Shown in pieces: positions 18,091 through 25,387 of a stretch of DNA of 64,000 bases. Every line of letters begins with the position of its first letter. The first letter of the stretch is position 1. The stretch spans positions 4,698-68,697 of the forward strand of contig CAJUFB010000014.1 in assembly GCA_910585805.1 (NCBI GenBank), written 5' to 3'. The translations under genes and the position numbers were made by a program. The notes below the pieces were generated by a model. The model ran no database searches and was not told the origin of the DNA. It was given only the letters and a program-made list of their open reading frames with translations. Source of the DNA: an uncultured Acetatifactor sp. Lineage in GTDB: Bacteria; Bacillota; Clostridia; Lachnospirales; Lachnospiraceae.

Positions 18091-18123
18091 CTTTAGCTTT
18101 GCTTTAGGAAAAGCCCGTATGCT
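18091..18123 (+). promoter_or_regulatory. Promoter of VTC/DUF4956 operon with two CTTTAG boxes
   Basis: CTTTAG at 18091-18096 and CTTTAGG at 18102-18108 are 11 bp apart; nine bases follow and then TATGCT (18118-18123) as a -10. This is the same geometry as the divergent promoter, so one response regulator probably activates both units. The transcript would run through a dispersed repeat before reaching the gene at 18329. Confidence 0.6.
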
Positions 18124-18138
18124 GATACCAGAACATAG

Positions 18139-18239
18139 ACTGCGCACTGGTTGAATTTGCAGTACAACCCGACTGCAGACCGCCAGCCAGGTATTTTCCC
18201 GGAGGCCTCACTGTAAATCCTGGCGGTCTGCAGTATAAC
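18139..18239 (-). repeat. Dispersed palindromic repeat, family 1, copy A
   Basis: About 100 bp shared with copies at 43451-43552 and 44294-44393 (opposite strand). The core is a perfect 14-bp inverted repeat (CTGCAGACCGCCAG and CTGGCGGTCTGCAG) enclosing about 28 nt. This copy lies in the leader between the CTTTAGG promoter and the VTC-domain gene, so it would be transcribed as antisense hairpin RNA. Confidence 0.8.
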
Positions 18240-18328
18240 AGATCCTGTGAAGAAATACCGGGTTCTTGGCGGTAATCGTTTCGGTTGGACAGGAAGGCTG
18301 CGCAGCGACTAAAACAGGAGGTTTGGCT

Positions 18329-19069
18329 ATGGCCGGTAAAATACAATTTTGTTTTAAACGGTATGAGAAGAAGTATCTGCTGATGCCGGATCAGCTTACA
18401 AAGATGATGGCAGGCATGGAGGAGCATATGTGCGCCGATCAGTTCGGACGCTATACCATATGCAATATCTATTATGACACCGATGATTATCAGCTGATCC
18501 GCACATCTCTGGAAAAGCCTGTTTATAAGGAAAAGCTGCGGATGCGCAGCTACGGGGTTCCGGGCAGTGAGGATGAAGTATTTGTGGAACTGAAAAAGAA
18601 GTATGAAAGCGTGGTTTACAAGCGCCGCACGGCTATGAAAGCTGCGGAAGCGGTGTCATACCTTCATGACGGGGTCTTGCCGGAGCAGGAGGATCAGATC
18701 TGCCGCGAGATTGACTGGTTTATGCACTGTTATCATCCTGTGCCCAAGGTTTATATCGCCTATGACCGGATGGCTTTCGCAGGGGTGGAGGATCCGGAGC
18801 TGCGGATTACATTTGATACGAATCTGCGGTGGCGGGACAGGGAGCTTGATTTGTGCGCGGGAGACTACGGCGAGCCGCTCCTTCCCTCCCGTCAGATCCT
18901 GATGGAGATCAAGATTCCCGGCACTGCCCCTGTGTGGCTGGCGCACCTGCTCAGCGAGATTGGCGCGTTCCCTGCATCTTTTTCCAAATATGGTACCTGT
19001 TACAGGGAGAACATAGCAGGCATGGGCCTGTCCGGAAAATCAGAGAGGGAGGTGGGCATCTGTGCTTGA
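18329..19069 (+). CDS. VTC-domain (polyphosphate polymerase-like) protein
   Basis: A 246-residue cytoplasmic protein. I chose ATG 18329 because it has AGGAGG 6 nt before it; an in-frame ATG upstream (18266) has none. It shows the VTC/CYTH tunnel pattern: RYEKKYLL, YYDTDDYQLIRTS, KEKLRMRSYG, VELKKKYESVVYKRR, AYDRMAF, RITFDTNLRWR, LMEIKIPG and SKYGTCY, with many Arg/Lys/Glu residues that would line a triphosphate tunnel. Eukaryotic Vtc4 makes polyphosphate; bacterial homologues beside DUF4956 and surface carbohydrate proteins are not well characterised and may handle another phosphate polymer. The stop overlaps the next start by 8 bp. Confidence 0.88.
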   Translation: MAGKIQFCFKRYEKKYLLMPDQLTKMMAGMEEHMCADQFGRYTICNIYYDTDDYQLIRTSLEKPVYKEKLRMRSYGVPGSEDEVFVELKKKYESVVYKRRTAMKAAEAVSYLHDGVLPEQEDQICREIDWFMHCYHPVPKVYIAYDRMAFAGVEDPELRITFDTNLRWRDRELDLCAGDYGEPLLPSRQILMEIKIPGTAPVWLAHLLSEIGAFPASFSKYGTCYRENIAGMGLSGKSEREVGICA

Positions 19070-19727
19070 TTCTGTCATTACAGGAACAGAGATTACACTG
19101 GTTTCGTTTTTGGTCTGTATGGCAGTGTCCCTGGTTCTGGGGCTGGGGATTGCCCTGCTGTGCATGTATAAGAGCAGCTATACCCAGAGTTTTATCATTA
19201 CCCTGGCCATGCTTCCCGCGGTAGTGCAGATCATCATTATGCTGGTCAACGGCAATATCGGCACCGGCATCGCCGTGGCGGGTGCCTTCGGACTGGTTCG
19301 GTTCCGCTCCGCGCCGGGTACGGCCAAGGAGATCGGAATGATTTTCCTGGCCATGGCCATTGGTCTTGCTACAGGTATGGGGTATGTGACGGTGGCCGCA
19401 TTGTTCTTTGTGGTAATGGCGGGTTTTGTGCTGGTGCTTTCCCTGCTGCGCTTCGGCTGCGGGGATGAGAATGAGCGGGAACTGAAGATTACCATTCCGG
19501 AAAATCTGGACTACGACGGTCTCTTTGATGACCTGTTTGAGCAATATCTGCGCTCTGTCCGGCTGGACAAAGTCCGTACTAGCAATATGGGTACCTTATA
19601 TGAGCTGGAATACCGGGTTGTGCTGAAGGACGGCGGGGTGCCCAAGGAATTCCTGGATGAGCTGCGCTGTAGAAACGGGAATCTGAATATCGTCTGCGGA
19701 AGGCTGGCTTCCCGGGAAGCGCTGTAG
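19062..19727 (+). CDS. DUF4956 membrane protein
   Basis: A 221-residue protein beginning at GTG 19062 (GGGAGGTGG upstream), overlapping the VTC-domain gene by 8 bp. The first 125 residues hold about four membrane helices with the conserved-looking patch GLVRFRSAPGTAKEIG between them; the last 90 residues are a soluble alpha/beta domain (ELKITIPENLDYDGLF onward). This is the usual DUF4956 layout, and the pairing with a VTC-domain protein is a recurrent one. The VTC protein could produce or bind a polymer that this membrane partner anchors or exports; that is inference. Confidence 0.85.
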   Translation: MLDSVITGTEITLVSFLVCMAVSLVLGLGIALLCMYKSSYTQSFIITLAMLPAVVQIIIMLVNGNIGTGIAVAGAFGLVRFRSAPGTAKEIGMIFLAMAIGLATGMGYVTVAALFFVVMAGFVLVLSLLRFGCGDENERELKITIPENLDYDGLFDDLFEQYLRSVRLDKVRTSNMGTLYELEYRVVLKDGGVPKEFLDELRCRNGNLNIVCGRLASREAL

Positions 19728-19844
19728 TATAGCTCGATTTTAATATCCTGCACCAACACATATGTTGTCCTGAACAGGATGGAAAAATTTTGGTTCCGGC
19801 TTGTCCGGGTCAGGAATGATCGGAAAACACTTCCTTAATACACG

Positions 19845-19891
19845 GCAGGTTTCGGAAAACGGTTGCGGTTCTCCGGAACCTGCTTTATAAT
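19845..19891 (+). promoter_or_regulatory. Promoter and stem-loop upstream of fused response regulator
   Basis: A -35-like TTGCGG (19863-19868), 17-bp spacer and consensus -10 TATAAT (19886-19891) lie just before the gene. They overlap a 12-bp inverted repeat (GCAGGTTTCGGA at 19845-19856 and TCCGGAACCTGC at 19872-19883) with one G-T pair, which could be an operator or the end of the upstream transcript. Confidence 0.5.
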
Positions 19892-19914
19892 TGAAGAAAA
19901 TGGAGGGAATGGCT

Positions 19915-20973
19915 GTGCGTCTTTTGATTGCTGAGGATGAATTGGATCTGGCAGAGGTGCTGACCGTATTTTTGGAGAAAAATCAATATACTGTGGACGC
20001 TGTTCACGATGGCACTGCGGCTCTTGATTATGCCGGGACAGGGGGATATGATGCCATTATTCTGGATATCATGATGCCCGGCATGGACGGCCTGGAGGTG
20101 CTGACTCGTCTGCGGGACAAGGGCGTGTTCACCCCTGTCATGCTGCTGACAGCCAGGGGAGAAAAGGACGACAGGGTGGCGGGCTTCAATGCCGGCGCGG
20201 ATGACTATCTGCCCAAGCCTTTTGCTCCGGACGAACTGCTTGCACGGGTGCGGGCCATGCTGCGGCGGGCAGGGGATTATAAACCTGCCGTGCTTTGCTT
20301 CGGCGATCTGAAACTGGACTGCGGGAGCAGTTCTCTGCAGTGCGGAGAGCGGACGGAGCGGCTCAGCGGCCGGGAGTTCCAGGTGATGGAACTGTTCATG
20401 CGCTCGCCCCGGGTAATACTGTCTGCGGAACGGATCATGGAGCGGGTATGGGGGTGGGATACGGAGGCGGAGATCAATGTGGTCTGGGTCCATATCTCCA
20501 ATCTGCGGAAAAAGCTGAGCGCCGTGGGCTCCGCTGTCAGTATCCGGGCCAGCCGCGGCTTGGGATATTCTCTGGAGGTGGAGGTTGCGCCCGGTCTTTT
20601 CTGCTGCGGGGATGCATATGCTGTTCGGCAGCTGGTGTCTGTTTTGATGGACAATGCGGTGAAATATGCGGACAGCGGCAGCATTATCCGCCTCAGCCTG
20701 GAGAAGGAGAAAAAGGGAGTGGTGCTCAGAACCTCAAACGCCTGCGCCGGACTGGATGCCAGGGAACTGGATAAGCTATTTGACCGGTTTTACAGGCCGG
20801 CAGGTCCCGCTCCAAGCAGACAGGGGGGGTTGGCATTGGCCTGTCCATTGCGCGGAGCATTGCGGAGGCGCATCGCGGCTCCATTCGGGCGGAGTGCCCG
20901 GAGGAAGGGAGGATTCAGTTTGTGGCGGCGCTGCATGAGTGAGGGGAATGAGGAAAGGAAGGTAAAGAGATGA
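19915..20973 (+). CDS. OmpR-family response regulator fused to truncated histidine-kinase ATPase domain (frameshifted end)
   Basis: I start at GTG 19915, which has GGAGGG 7 nt upstream and gives MRLLIAEDE. Residues 1-115 are a receiver domain with phosphorylation site Asp51 and KPF; residues 125-222 are a winged-helix DNA-binding domain ending RGLGYSLEVE. At that point the frame continues straight into a kinase ATPase domain (GDAYAVRQLVSVLMDNAVKYAD, then LDKLFDRFYR), so the kinase's sensor and His-box region are deleted. Near 20797 one base is missing; the proper continuation (TGGVGIGLSIARSIAEAH) lies in another frame and would stop at 20942. The regulator half may still work. It is the best candidate for binding the CTTTAGG promoters. 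Confidence 0.8.
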   Translation: MRLLIAEDELDLAEVLTVFLEKNQYTVDAVHDGTAALDYAGTGGYDAIILDIMMPGMDGLEVLTRLRDKGVFTPVMLLTARGEKDDRVAGFNAGADDYLPKPFAPDELLARVRAMLRRAGDYKPAVLCFGDLKLDCGSSSLQCGERTERLSGREFQVMELFMRSPRVILSAERIMERVWGWDTEAEINVVWVHISNLRKKLSAVGSAVSIRASRGLGYSLEVEVAPGLFCCGDAYAVRQLVSVLMDNAVKYADSGSIIRLSLEKEKKGVVLRTSNACAGLDARELDKLFDRFYRPAGPAPSRQGGLALACPLRGALRRRIAAPFGRSARRKGGFSLWRRCMSEGNEERKVKR

Positions 20974-22337
20974 ATCTATCGGCAAAGGAAAAAATTTCAT
21001 ATGGCATCGGGGCAGTGGGAAAGGATATGGTCTATATGCTGACTGCCAGCTATATTTTATATTATTATGAAGATATCCTTGGGGTCAGCGCGGTATTCAC
21101 AGGCGTTTTGCTGCTGATAGCCAGGGTGTTCGATGCGGCGAACGATCCGGTGATGGGTGTGCTGGTGGCCAGGACAAAGAGTCGTTTCGGAAAGTTTCGC
21201 CCATGGCTTTTCAGTGGGACTATTATCAATGCGCTGGTGCTTTATGCCATGTTTGCGGTTCCGGAAAAGCTGGCAGGAAATCCGCTTCTCATCTATATTT
21301 CGGCAGCGTATATTCTGTGGGGTGTGACTTATACCATGATGGATATTCCCTACTGGTCCATGATTCCGGCATTTGCCAGGGACAGTAAGGAGCGGGAGAG
21401 TCTGTCTACACTGGGAAGAACCTGCGCTGGAGTGGGGAGCGCGCTGGTGACGGTCATTACCATGCCGGCGGTGTATTTTCTGGGAAACGGAGATGAGAGG
21501 ATCGGTTTCAAATGGTTTGCTCTGCTGGTGGCGGTTTTCTTCGCTTTTACGGCAGTGATCATGTGCCTGTGCATCAGGGAAAAATCCACCGTGGATATGC
21601 CGGTGAATTCTATCGGAGATATGTTCCGGGCGCTGATTCGGAATGACCAGGCAATGACAGTGGTGATTTCTATTGTACTGATCAACTGCTCCATCTACCT
21701 GACCAGCAATCTGGTGATATATTTTTTCAAATATGATTTCGGCGGAGAGGGCTGGCAGAATGCGTACACTTTGTTCAATATCTTTGGCGGTGCCATGCAG
21801 ATTCTGTCCATGATGCTGCTTTATCCGGTGATCCGGAAATTCCTGTCCACCGTGCAGGTGTTCCGCGCCAGTCTGGGAATGGCGGTGGCGGGATATGCGG
21901 TGCTGCTGGCCCTGGCGTGCACGAATATGTCCAATGTGTTCCTGCTGTTTATTCCCGGATTCTTTATCTTTGGGGCAAACGGCCTGCTGACCATCCTGAC
22001 TACCGTATTTCTGGCAAACAGCGTGGATTATGGTCAGTGGAAGAACGGCACCAGGGATGAAAGCGTGATTTTTTCCATGCAGACCTTTGTAGTGAAGCTG
22101 GCGTCGGGTGTGGCGGTTCTGCTGGCATCCATCTGCCTGGCAGTGTTCCAGATCAGTGAAAATACGGAGGCTGAGGCGGTGGCAGCGACGCAGTCGGTGA
22201 TGGGCCTGCGTCTGACCATGACGGTGCTTCCGGTTATAGGGCTGGCGGCAGCGGCAGTTTTCTTTGGGAAGAAATTCAGGCTGACGGATGAGAAGATGGA
22301 GGAGATTGGAGAGGAACTGCGGAAAAAGGGCGTTTGA
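20970..22337 (+). CDS. GPH-family sugar:cation symporter (MFS)
   Basis: A 455-residue membrane protein with 12 predicted helices. The N-terminal segment (LSAKEKISYGIGAVGKDMVY) and FDAANDPVMGVLVARTKSRFGKFRPW are typical of glycoside-pentoside-hexuronide:cation symporters (MelB relatives); the Asp in the first of these helices usually binds the coupling cation. The ATG has GGAAGG upstream and overlaps the end of the preceding frame by 4 bp. It probably imports a glycoside or uronide; the substrate is not readable. The stop codon lies within a 37-bp tandem duplication. Confidence 0.9.
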   Translation: MNLSAKEKISYGIGAVGKDMVYMLTASYILYYYEDILGVSAVFTGVLLLIARVFDAANDPVMGVLVARTKSRFGKFRPWLFSGTIINALVLYAMFAVPEKLAGNPLLIYISAAYILWGVTYTMMDIPYWSMIPAFARDSKERESLSTLGRTCAGVGSALVTVITMPAVYFLGNGDERIGFKWFALLVAVFFAFTAVIMCLCIREKSTVDMPVNSIGDMFRALIRNDQAMTVVISIVLINCSIYLTSNLVIYFFKYDFGGEGWQNAYTLFNIFGGAMQILSMMLLYPVIRKFLSTVQVFRASLGMAVAGYAVLLALACTNMSNVFLLFIPGFFIFGANGLLTILTTVFLANSVDYGQWKNGTRDESVIFSMQTFVVKLASGVAVLLASICLAVFQISENTEAEAVAATQSVMGLRLTMTVLPVIGLAAAAVFFGKKFRLTDEKMEEIGEELRKKGV

Positions 22338-22403
22338 GATAAGCCTGGGAGATAGTCTGCGGGAGTGTGTTTGAGATAAGCCTGGGAGATAGTCTGCGGG
22401 AGT
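22332..22403 (+). repeat. Tandem 37-bp duplication at the transporter stop codon
   Basis: The segment from 22332 (GTTTGAGATAAGCCTGGGAG and following bases to 22366) is repeated without change at 22369-22403. The first copy contains the transporter stop codon, so the duplication extends only the untranslated end. Confidence 0.85.
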
Positions 22404-22469
22404 ACGTATGATAGGCACTCGGTATCTTGGAAAGCAGAATTGCCATTAGAGATGAATGGTGCCTGAAAA

Positions 22470-22545
22470 AGCGGAGGAATCGCCCAAAACGATTTCCGGG
22501 AAGCTGCATGATAAGCAGCCTGGAGATTCCGAGAGTACGTATGGT
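22470..22545 (+). repeat. Dispersed hairpin repeat, family 2, copy 1
   Basis: About 75 bp clearly similar to 44485-44560. The core is a hairpin with a conserved 7-nt loop: GCTGC (22503-22507), ATGATAA, GCAGC (22515-22519). It ends about 30 nt before the hydrolase start, so it may act in the leader RNA. Confidence 0.7.
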
Positions 22546-22573
22546 GAAAGGGCGGAAGGGACAGAGGATAAGA

Positions 22574-23548
22574 ATGGAAATTATTTCAGAGATGGGTTAT
22601 CGGGACAGGATGGAAAAAGAAGCAGTTCCGTTTCTGAAGGAGCATCGGTATTGCGGTTTCTTTGCGCCTGACGGTCAGGGAGATATTTATTATGAGAGAT
22701 ACCGGCAGGAAAAGGCGGGAGGGACTGTGGTGATGGTCCACGGATTTTCGGAGTCCGCAGAAAAATACGCTGAAATGATATATTATTTTCTGCAGGCCGG
22801 ATATCAGGTGTATATCATGGATGTGCGGGGACATGGGCGTTCTGTGAGGAGCCGTGAGGATTTGTCCATGGTGCATATCGACCGATATGAGCGTTATCTG
22901 TCGGATCTGGAATATCTGGCAGCAGAGATTGCGGCAAAGGAAAATCCGGCACTTCCGCTGTATTTATACGGACACTCCATGGGCGGTGGGATTGCGGCAG
23001 CATTTCTCGAAAAAAGTCCGGGGATTTTTCGGAAGGCAGTGTTAAGTTCGCCAATGATCAGGCCGCTGACGGGAGGCATTCCGTTTGGTGCTGCATATGG
23101 GATTGCGGATATGCAGTGCAGACTGGGAAAAGGCGGGTGTTATGTGGTGGGGCATCACGCATTTGCGGGAGACGAGACGTTTGAAAGCAGTGCGTCAGTT
23201 TCAGCGGAGCGGTATGAATATTATGCACGAAAAAGGCAGAGTGAGGAGAAATTTCAGACAAACGGCGCTTCTTATTCATGGCTTCGGGAGGCGGCAAGGA
23301 TGTCAAAATATATTTTGAAGGAAGTTAACTGCCGTAAGATTACCGCGGAGGTGCTGTTGTTTCAGGCGGAGCGGGAAGAATATGTGGATAAGAAAGCGCA
23401 GGAAAAGTTTGTGAGCCGGGTAGAGAGTGCCAGGCTAGTGCCGATGGCAGGGACGAAGCATGAGATTTATATGAGTGACGACGGACATGTGGTGCAGTAT
23501 TTGGATGAGATTTTGAAGTTTTTCGGTGAGGGCAAAGCTTTGCAGTGA
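22574..23548 (+). CDS. Alpha/beta hydrolase (lysophospholipase/monoglyceride-lipase type)
   Basis: A 324-residue protein. I start at ATG 22574 (MEIISEMGYRD) because the open frame upstream is made of repeat DNA. The hydrolase pattern is clear: VMVHGFSESAEKYAE (oxyanion region), DVRGHGRS, nucleophile elbow YGHSMGGG with the catalytic Ser, a late acidic residue in LLFQAEREEYVD, and the His in MAGTKHEIY. This matches the Hydrolase_4/PldB group acting on lipid or acyl esters. No signal peptide. It is alone on its strand, with a repeat-family-2 hairpin immediately upstream. Confidence 0.85.
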   Translation: MEIISEMGYRDRMEKEAVPFLKEHRYCGFFAPDGQGDIYYERYRQEKAGGTVVMVHGFSESAEKYAEMIYYFLQAGYQVYIMDVRGHGRSVRSREDLSMVHIDRYERYLSDLEYLAAEIAAKENPALPLYLYGHSMGGGIAAAFLEKSPGIFRKAVLSSPMIRPLTGGIPFGAAYGIADMQCRLGKGGCYVVGHHAFAGDETFESSASVSAERYEYYARKRQSEEKFQTNGASYSWLREAARMSKYILKEVNCRKITAEVLLFQAEREEYVDKKAQEKFVSRVESARLVPMAGTKHEIYMSDDGHVVQYLDEILKFFGEGKALQ

Positions 23549-23573
23549 TCCGGAGTATAGGGAAAGTATAAAA

Positions 23574-23659
23574 CCCGCAGCAAGGTTTTCCCGCTCTACG
23601 CATTTTTTCATAAGTGCGCAAAGTTCTTTATCATCATCAATAATCAAAACTTTATTCAT
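23574..23659 (-). pseudogene. Response regulator fragment (first ~28 codons)
   Basis: Begins with ATG at 23659 and reads NKVLIIDDDKELCALMKKCV, a typical receiver start with the acidic pocket DDD, then loses similarity after about 28 residues and runs into the 3' side of the hydrolase gene. The ATG overlaps the stop of the HTH remnant upstream, as in an intact HTH-RR pair. The rest of the regulator has been deleted. Confidence 0.75.
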
Positions 23660-23850
23660 GTTTTTTCTTCCTTTCTGCTTTCAAACGGGCATCCGTTGGT
23701 TTCTCTGCGCCCTTTGGTATCAGCCATAGCCGACTGAATTTTGCCACACCCGGTATGCGGTTTTCCTCACACAGCTTTTGTACCCGTCTTTCTGAAATGC
23801 CCCTTTTTTTCGCTGCTTCCGGGGCAGAAAACAGGATACAGGAACCGGAA
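23652..23850 (-). pseudogene. N-terminally truncated helix-turn-helix protein
   Basis: Reads SAPEAAKKRGISERRVQKLC then IPGVAKFSRLWLIPK and DARLKAERKKKHE, the pattern of small MerR/excisionase-like HTH proteins found in Lachnospiraceae. The usual first few residues and a start codon are missing; the frame instead runs back into the end of the ATPase gene. Together with the regulator fragment it is a deletion remnant. Confidence 0.65.
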
Positions 23851-23908
23851 CGCAGCCCGGGGAAATTGCGGCCCAACGTCGGGCTGCTTGCGGGCTTCTT
23901 AACTGCGT

Positions 23909-25204
23909 TCAGATACAAAATGCCGCATACAAAGGAACAATCTTTTTATTGTCCTCAAACGCGAAGTTCTTTGCGGAGAGCTTGATGGCATAGGCAGGCT
24001 GGTAGGTGTCCATATAGACCTTTAAGCTCTTTGCCTTGGTGTTGTCTGCAGATTTGACCTCAATGGGAATCAGTCCGCCGTCACGCTGGATGACAAAATC
24101 AATTTCAGCTCCGCGCTGGGACTCCCAATAGCAAGGGCGGTAGCCGTTAATGGAAAGCTGCACATTGACATAGTTTTCAGCCATACCGCCCTTAAAGTCA
24201 TTGATTTCCTCAACCATATAGAGAATATCGTTTGCCGCCAGATCTTTCTTGGCGCAAAGCAGTCCTGAGTCCGACACATAAATCTTGAATGCATCAATAT
24301 CACGGTAGTTTTCCAAAGGCTTTTTGATTTGTTCCACCTTGTAGACCTGCGATACGATGCCGGACAGGCAGAGCCATTCAATGGCATTTTCAAATTCAGA
24401 AGCCCGTCCCCCTTTCTTGATCAGCTTATACTGAAAACGGGTATTCTTCTTTGAGAGCTGTACGGTAATGTTGTCGTAGGCAAGCCTGGTCTTCTTGATT
24501 TCATTCAGGTTGTTGTACTTGCTCATATCGTTGAGATAGCTTGCAAGAATGGTATCCTGTGTATGACGGACAAGGATATAGTCCTTTGTCTGAGCGAACT
24601 GCATTACACACTCCGGCATACCTCCCACCACAAGATACTGACGGTAAAGCCGCATCGCCGCATCATGGAGGGCAGAGGGCATCGGGGCATCGGTTTCAAA
24701 GCATTTCCTGATCTGCTCCACAAGAGCCTTTTCGTCCAGAGCCAGCATGAATTCCTCCATATCCATAGGATAAAGGGTTTTCATATCCACCTTACCCACA
24801 GGGAATGAAAATTTTGCTCTGTTGACAGCCACCCCAAGCAGGCTGCCCGCCACAATGATATGATAATCCGGAGCGTCCTCACAAAAATATTTCAGAGAAG
24901 TCAGAGCCCTTTCGCAAAGCTGCACTTCATCAAAGACAATCAGCGTTTTTTCTCTTATGATGGTCTGGCCTGCGATATGAGATAAAATCGGTATCAGATA
25001 TTCGGGGCTGATATTTTCCTCAAAGGTTTTATTCAGCCCGGGATTGGTTTCAAAATTGAAGTACGCTACATTCTCATAATTGGTGCGCCCGAATTCCAAT
25101 ATGGAATAAGTTTTGCCTACCTGTCTTGCCCCCTGCAGGATAAGCGGCTTGCGGTATTCACTTTCTCTCCACGCTTCCAGGAAGCCGATAATCTTTCTAT
25201 ACAT
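23909..25204 (-). CDS. AAA ATPase with DUF4143 domain
   Basis: A 431-residue cytoplasmic protein. I start at the ATG giving MYRKIIGFLEAW (25204) because GGGAGG lies 7 nt before it; the in-frame ATG six codons upstream precedes that site. Walker A is GARQVGKT (residues 25-32) and Walker B is TLIVFDEVQ. The C-terminal DUF4143 part contains a nuclease-like core (AEIDFVIQRDGGLIPIEVKS: D, E and K spaced as in PD-(D/E)XK enzymes). Proteins of this AAA_14-DUF4143 family are common and of uncertain role, often in mobile or defence settings. It stands alone, followed by an HTH/regulator remnant. Confidence 0.9.
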   Translation of the reverse strand: MYRKIIGFLEAWRESEYRKPLILQGARQVGKTYSILEFGRTNYENVAYFNFETNPGLNKTFEENISPEYLIPILSHIAGQTIIREKTLIVFDEVQLCERALTSLKYFCEDAPDYHIIVAGSLLGVAVNRAKFSFPVGKVDMKTLYPMDMEEFMLALDEKALVEQIRKCFETDAPMPSALHDAAMRLYRQYLVVGGMPECVMQFAQTKDYILVRHTQDTILASYLNDMSKYNNLNEIKKTRLAYDNITVQLSKKNTRFQYKLIKKGGRASEFENAIEWLCLSGIVSQVYKVEQIKKPLENYRDIDAFKIYVSDSGLLCAKKDLAANDILYMVEEINDFKGGMAENYVNVQLSINGYRPCYWESQRGAEIDFVIQRDGGLIPIEVKSADNTKAKSLKVYMDTYQPAYAIKLSAKNFAFEDNKKIVPLYAAFCI

Positions 25205-25387
25205 GACCAGTCCTCCCTTCAAGGTACTGGATATAGTATATCAGATTTTCGTGTGAAAAATCAATGAAATTATCTCAATATCTGCATTTTTCAACATGAA
25301 TGTTTTGCAAATTTCTCAATAATCGATTGTTCGCCAACCGTTCCTCACAGATTCACTTCTCCGGAAGGAAGCCGGAAATATCCAGGC

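Noticed and set aside
21057..22418. 453-codon minus-strand frame
   Set aside because: Antisense shadow of the GPH transporter, His-rich, no start signal.
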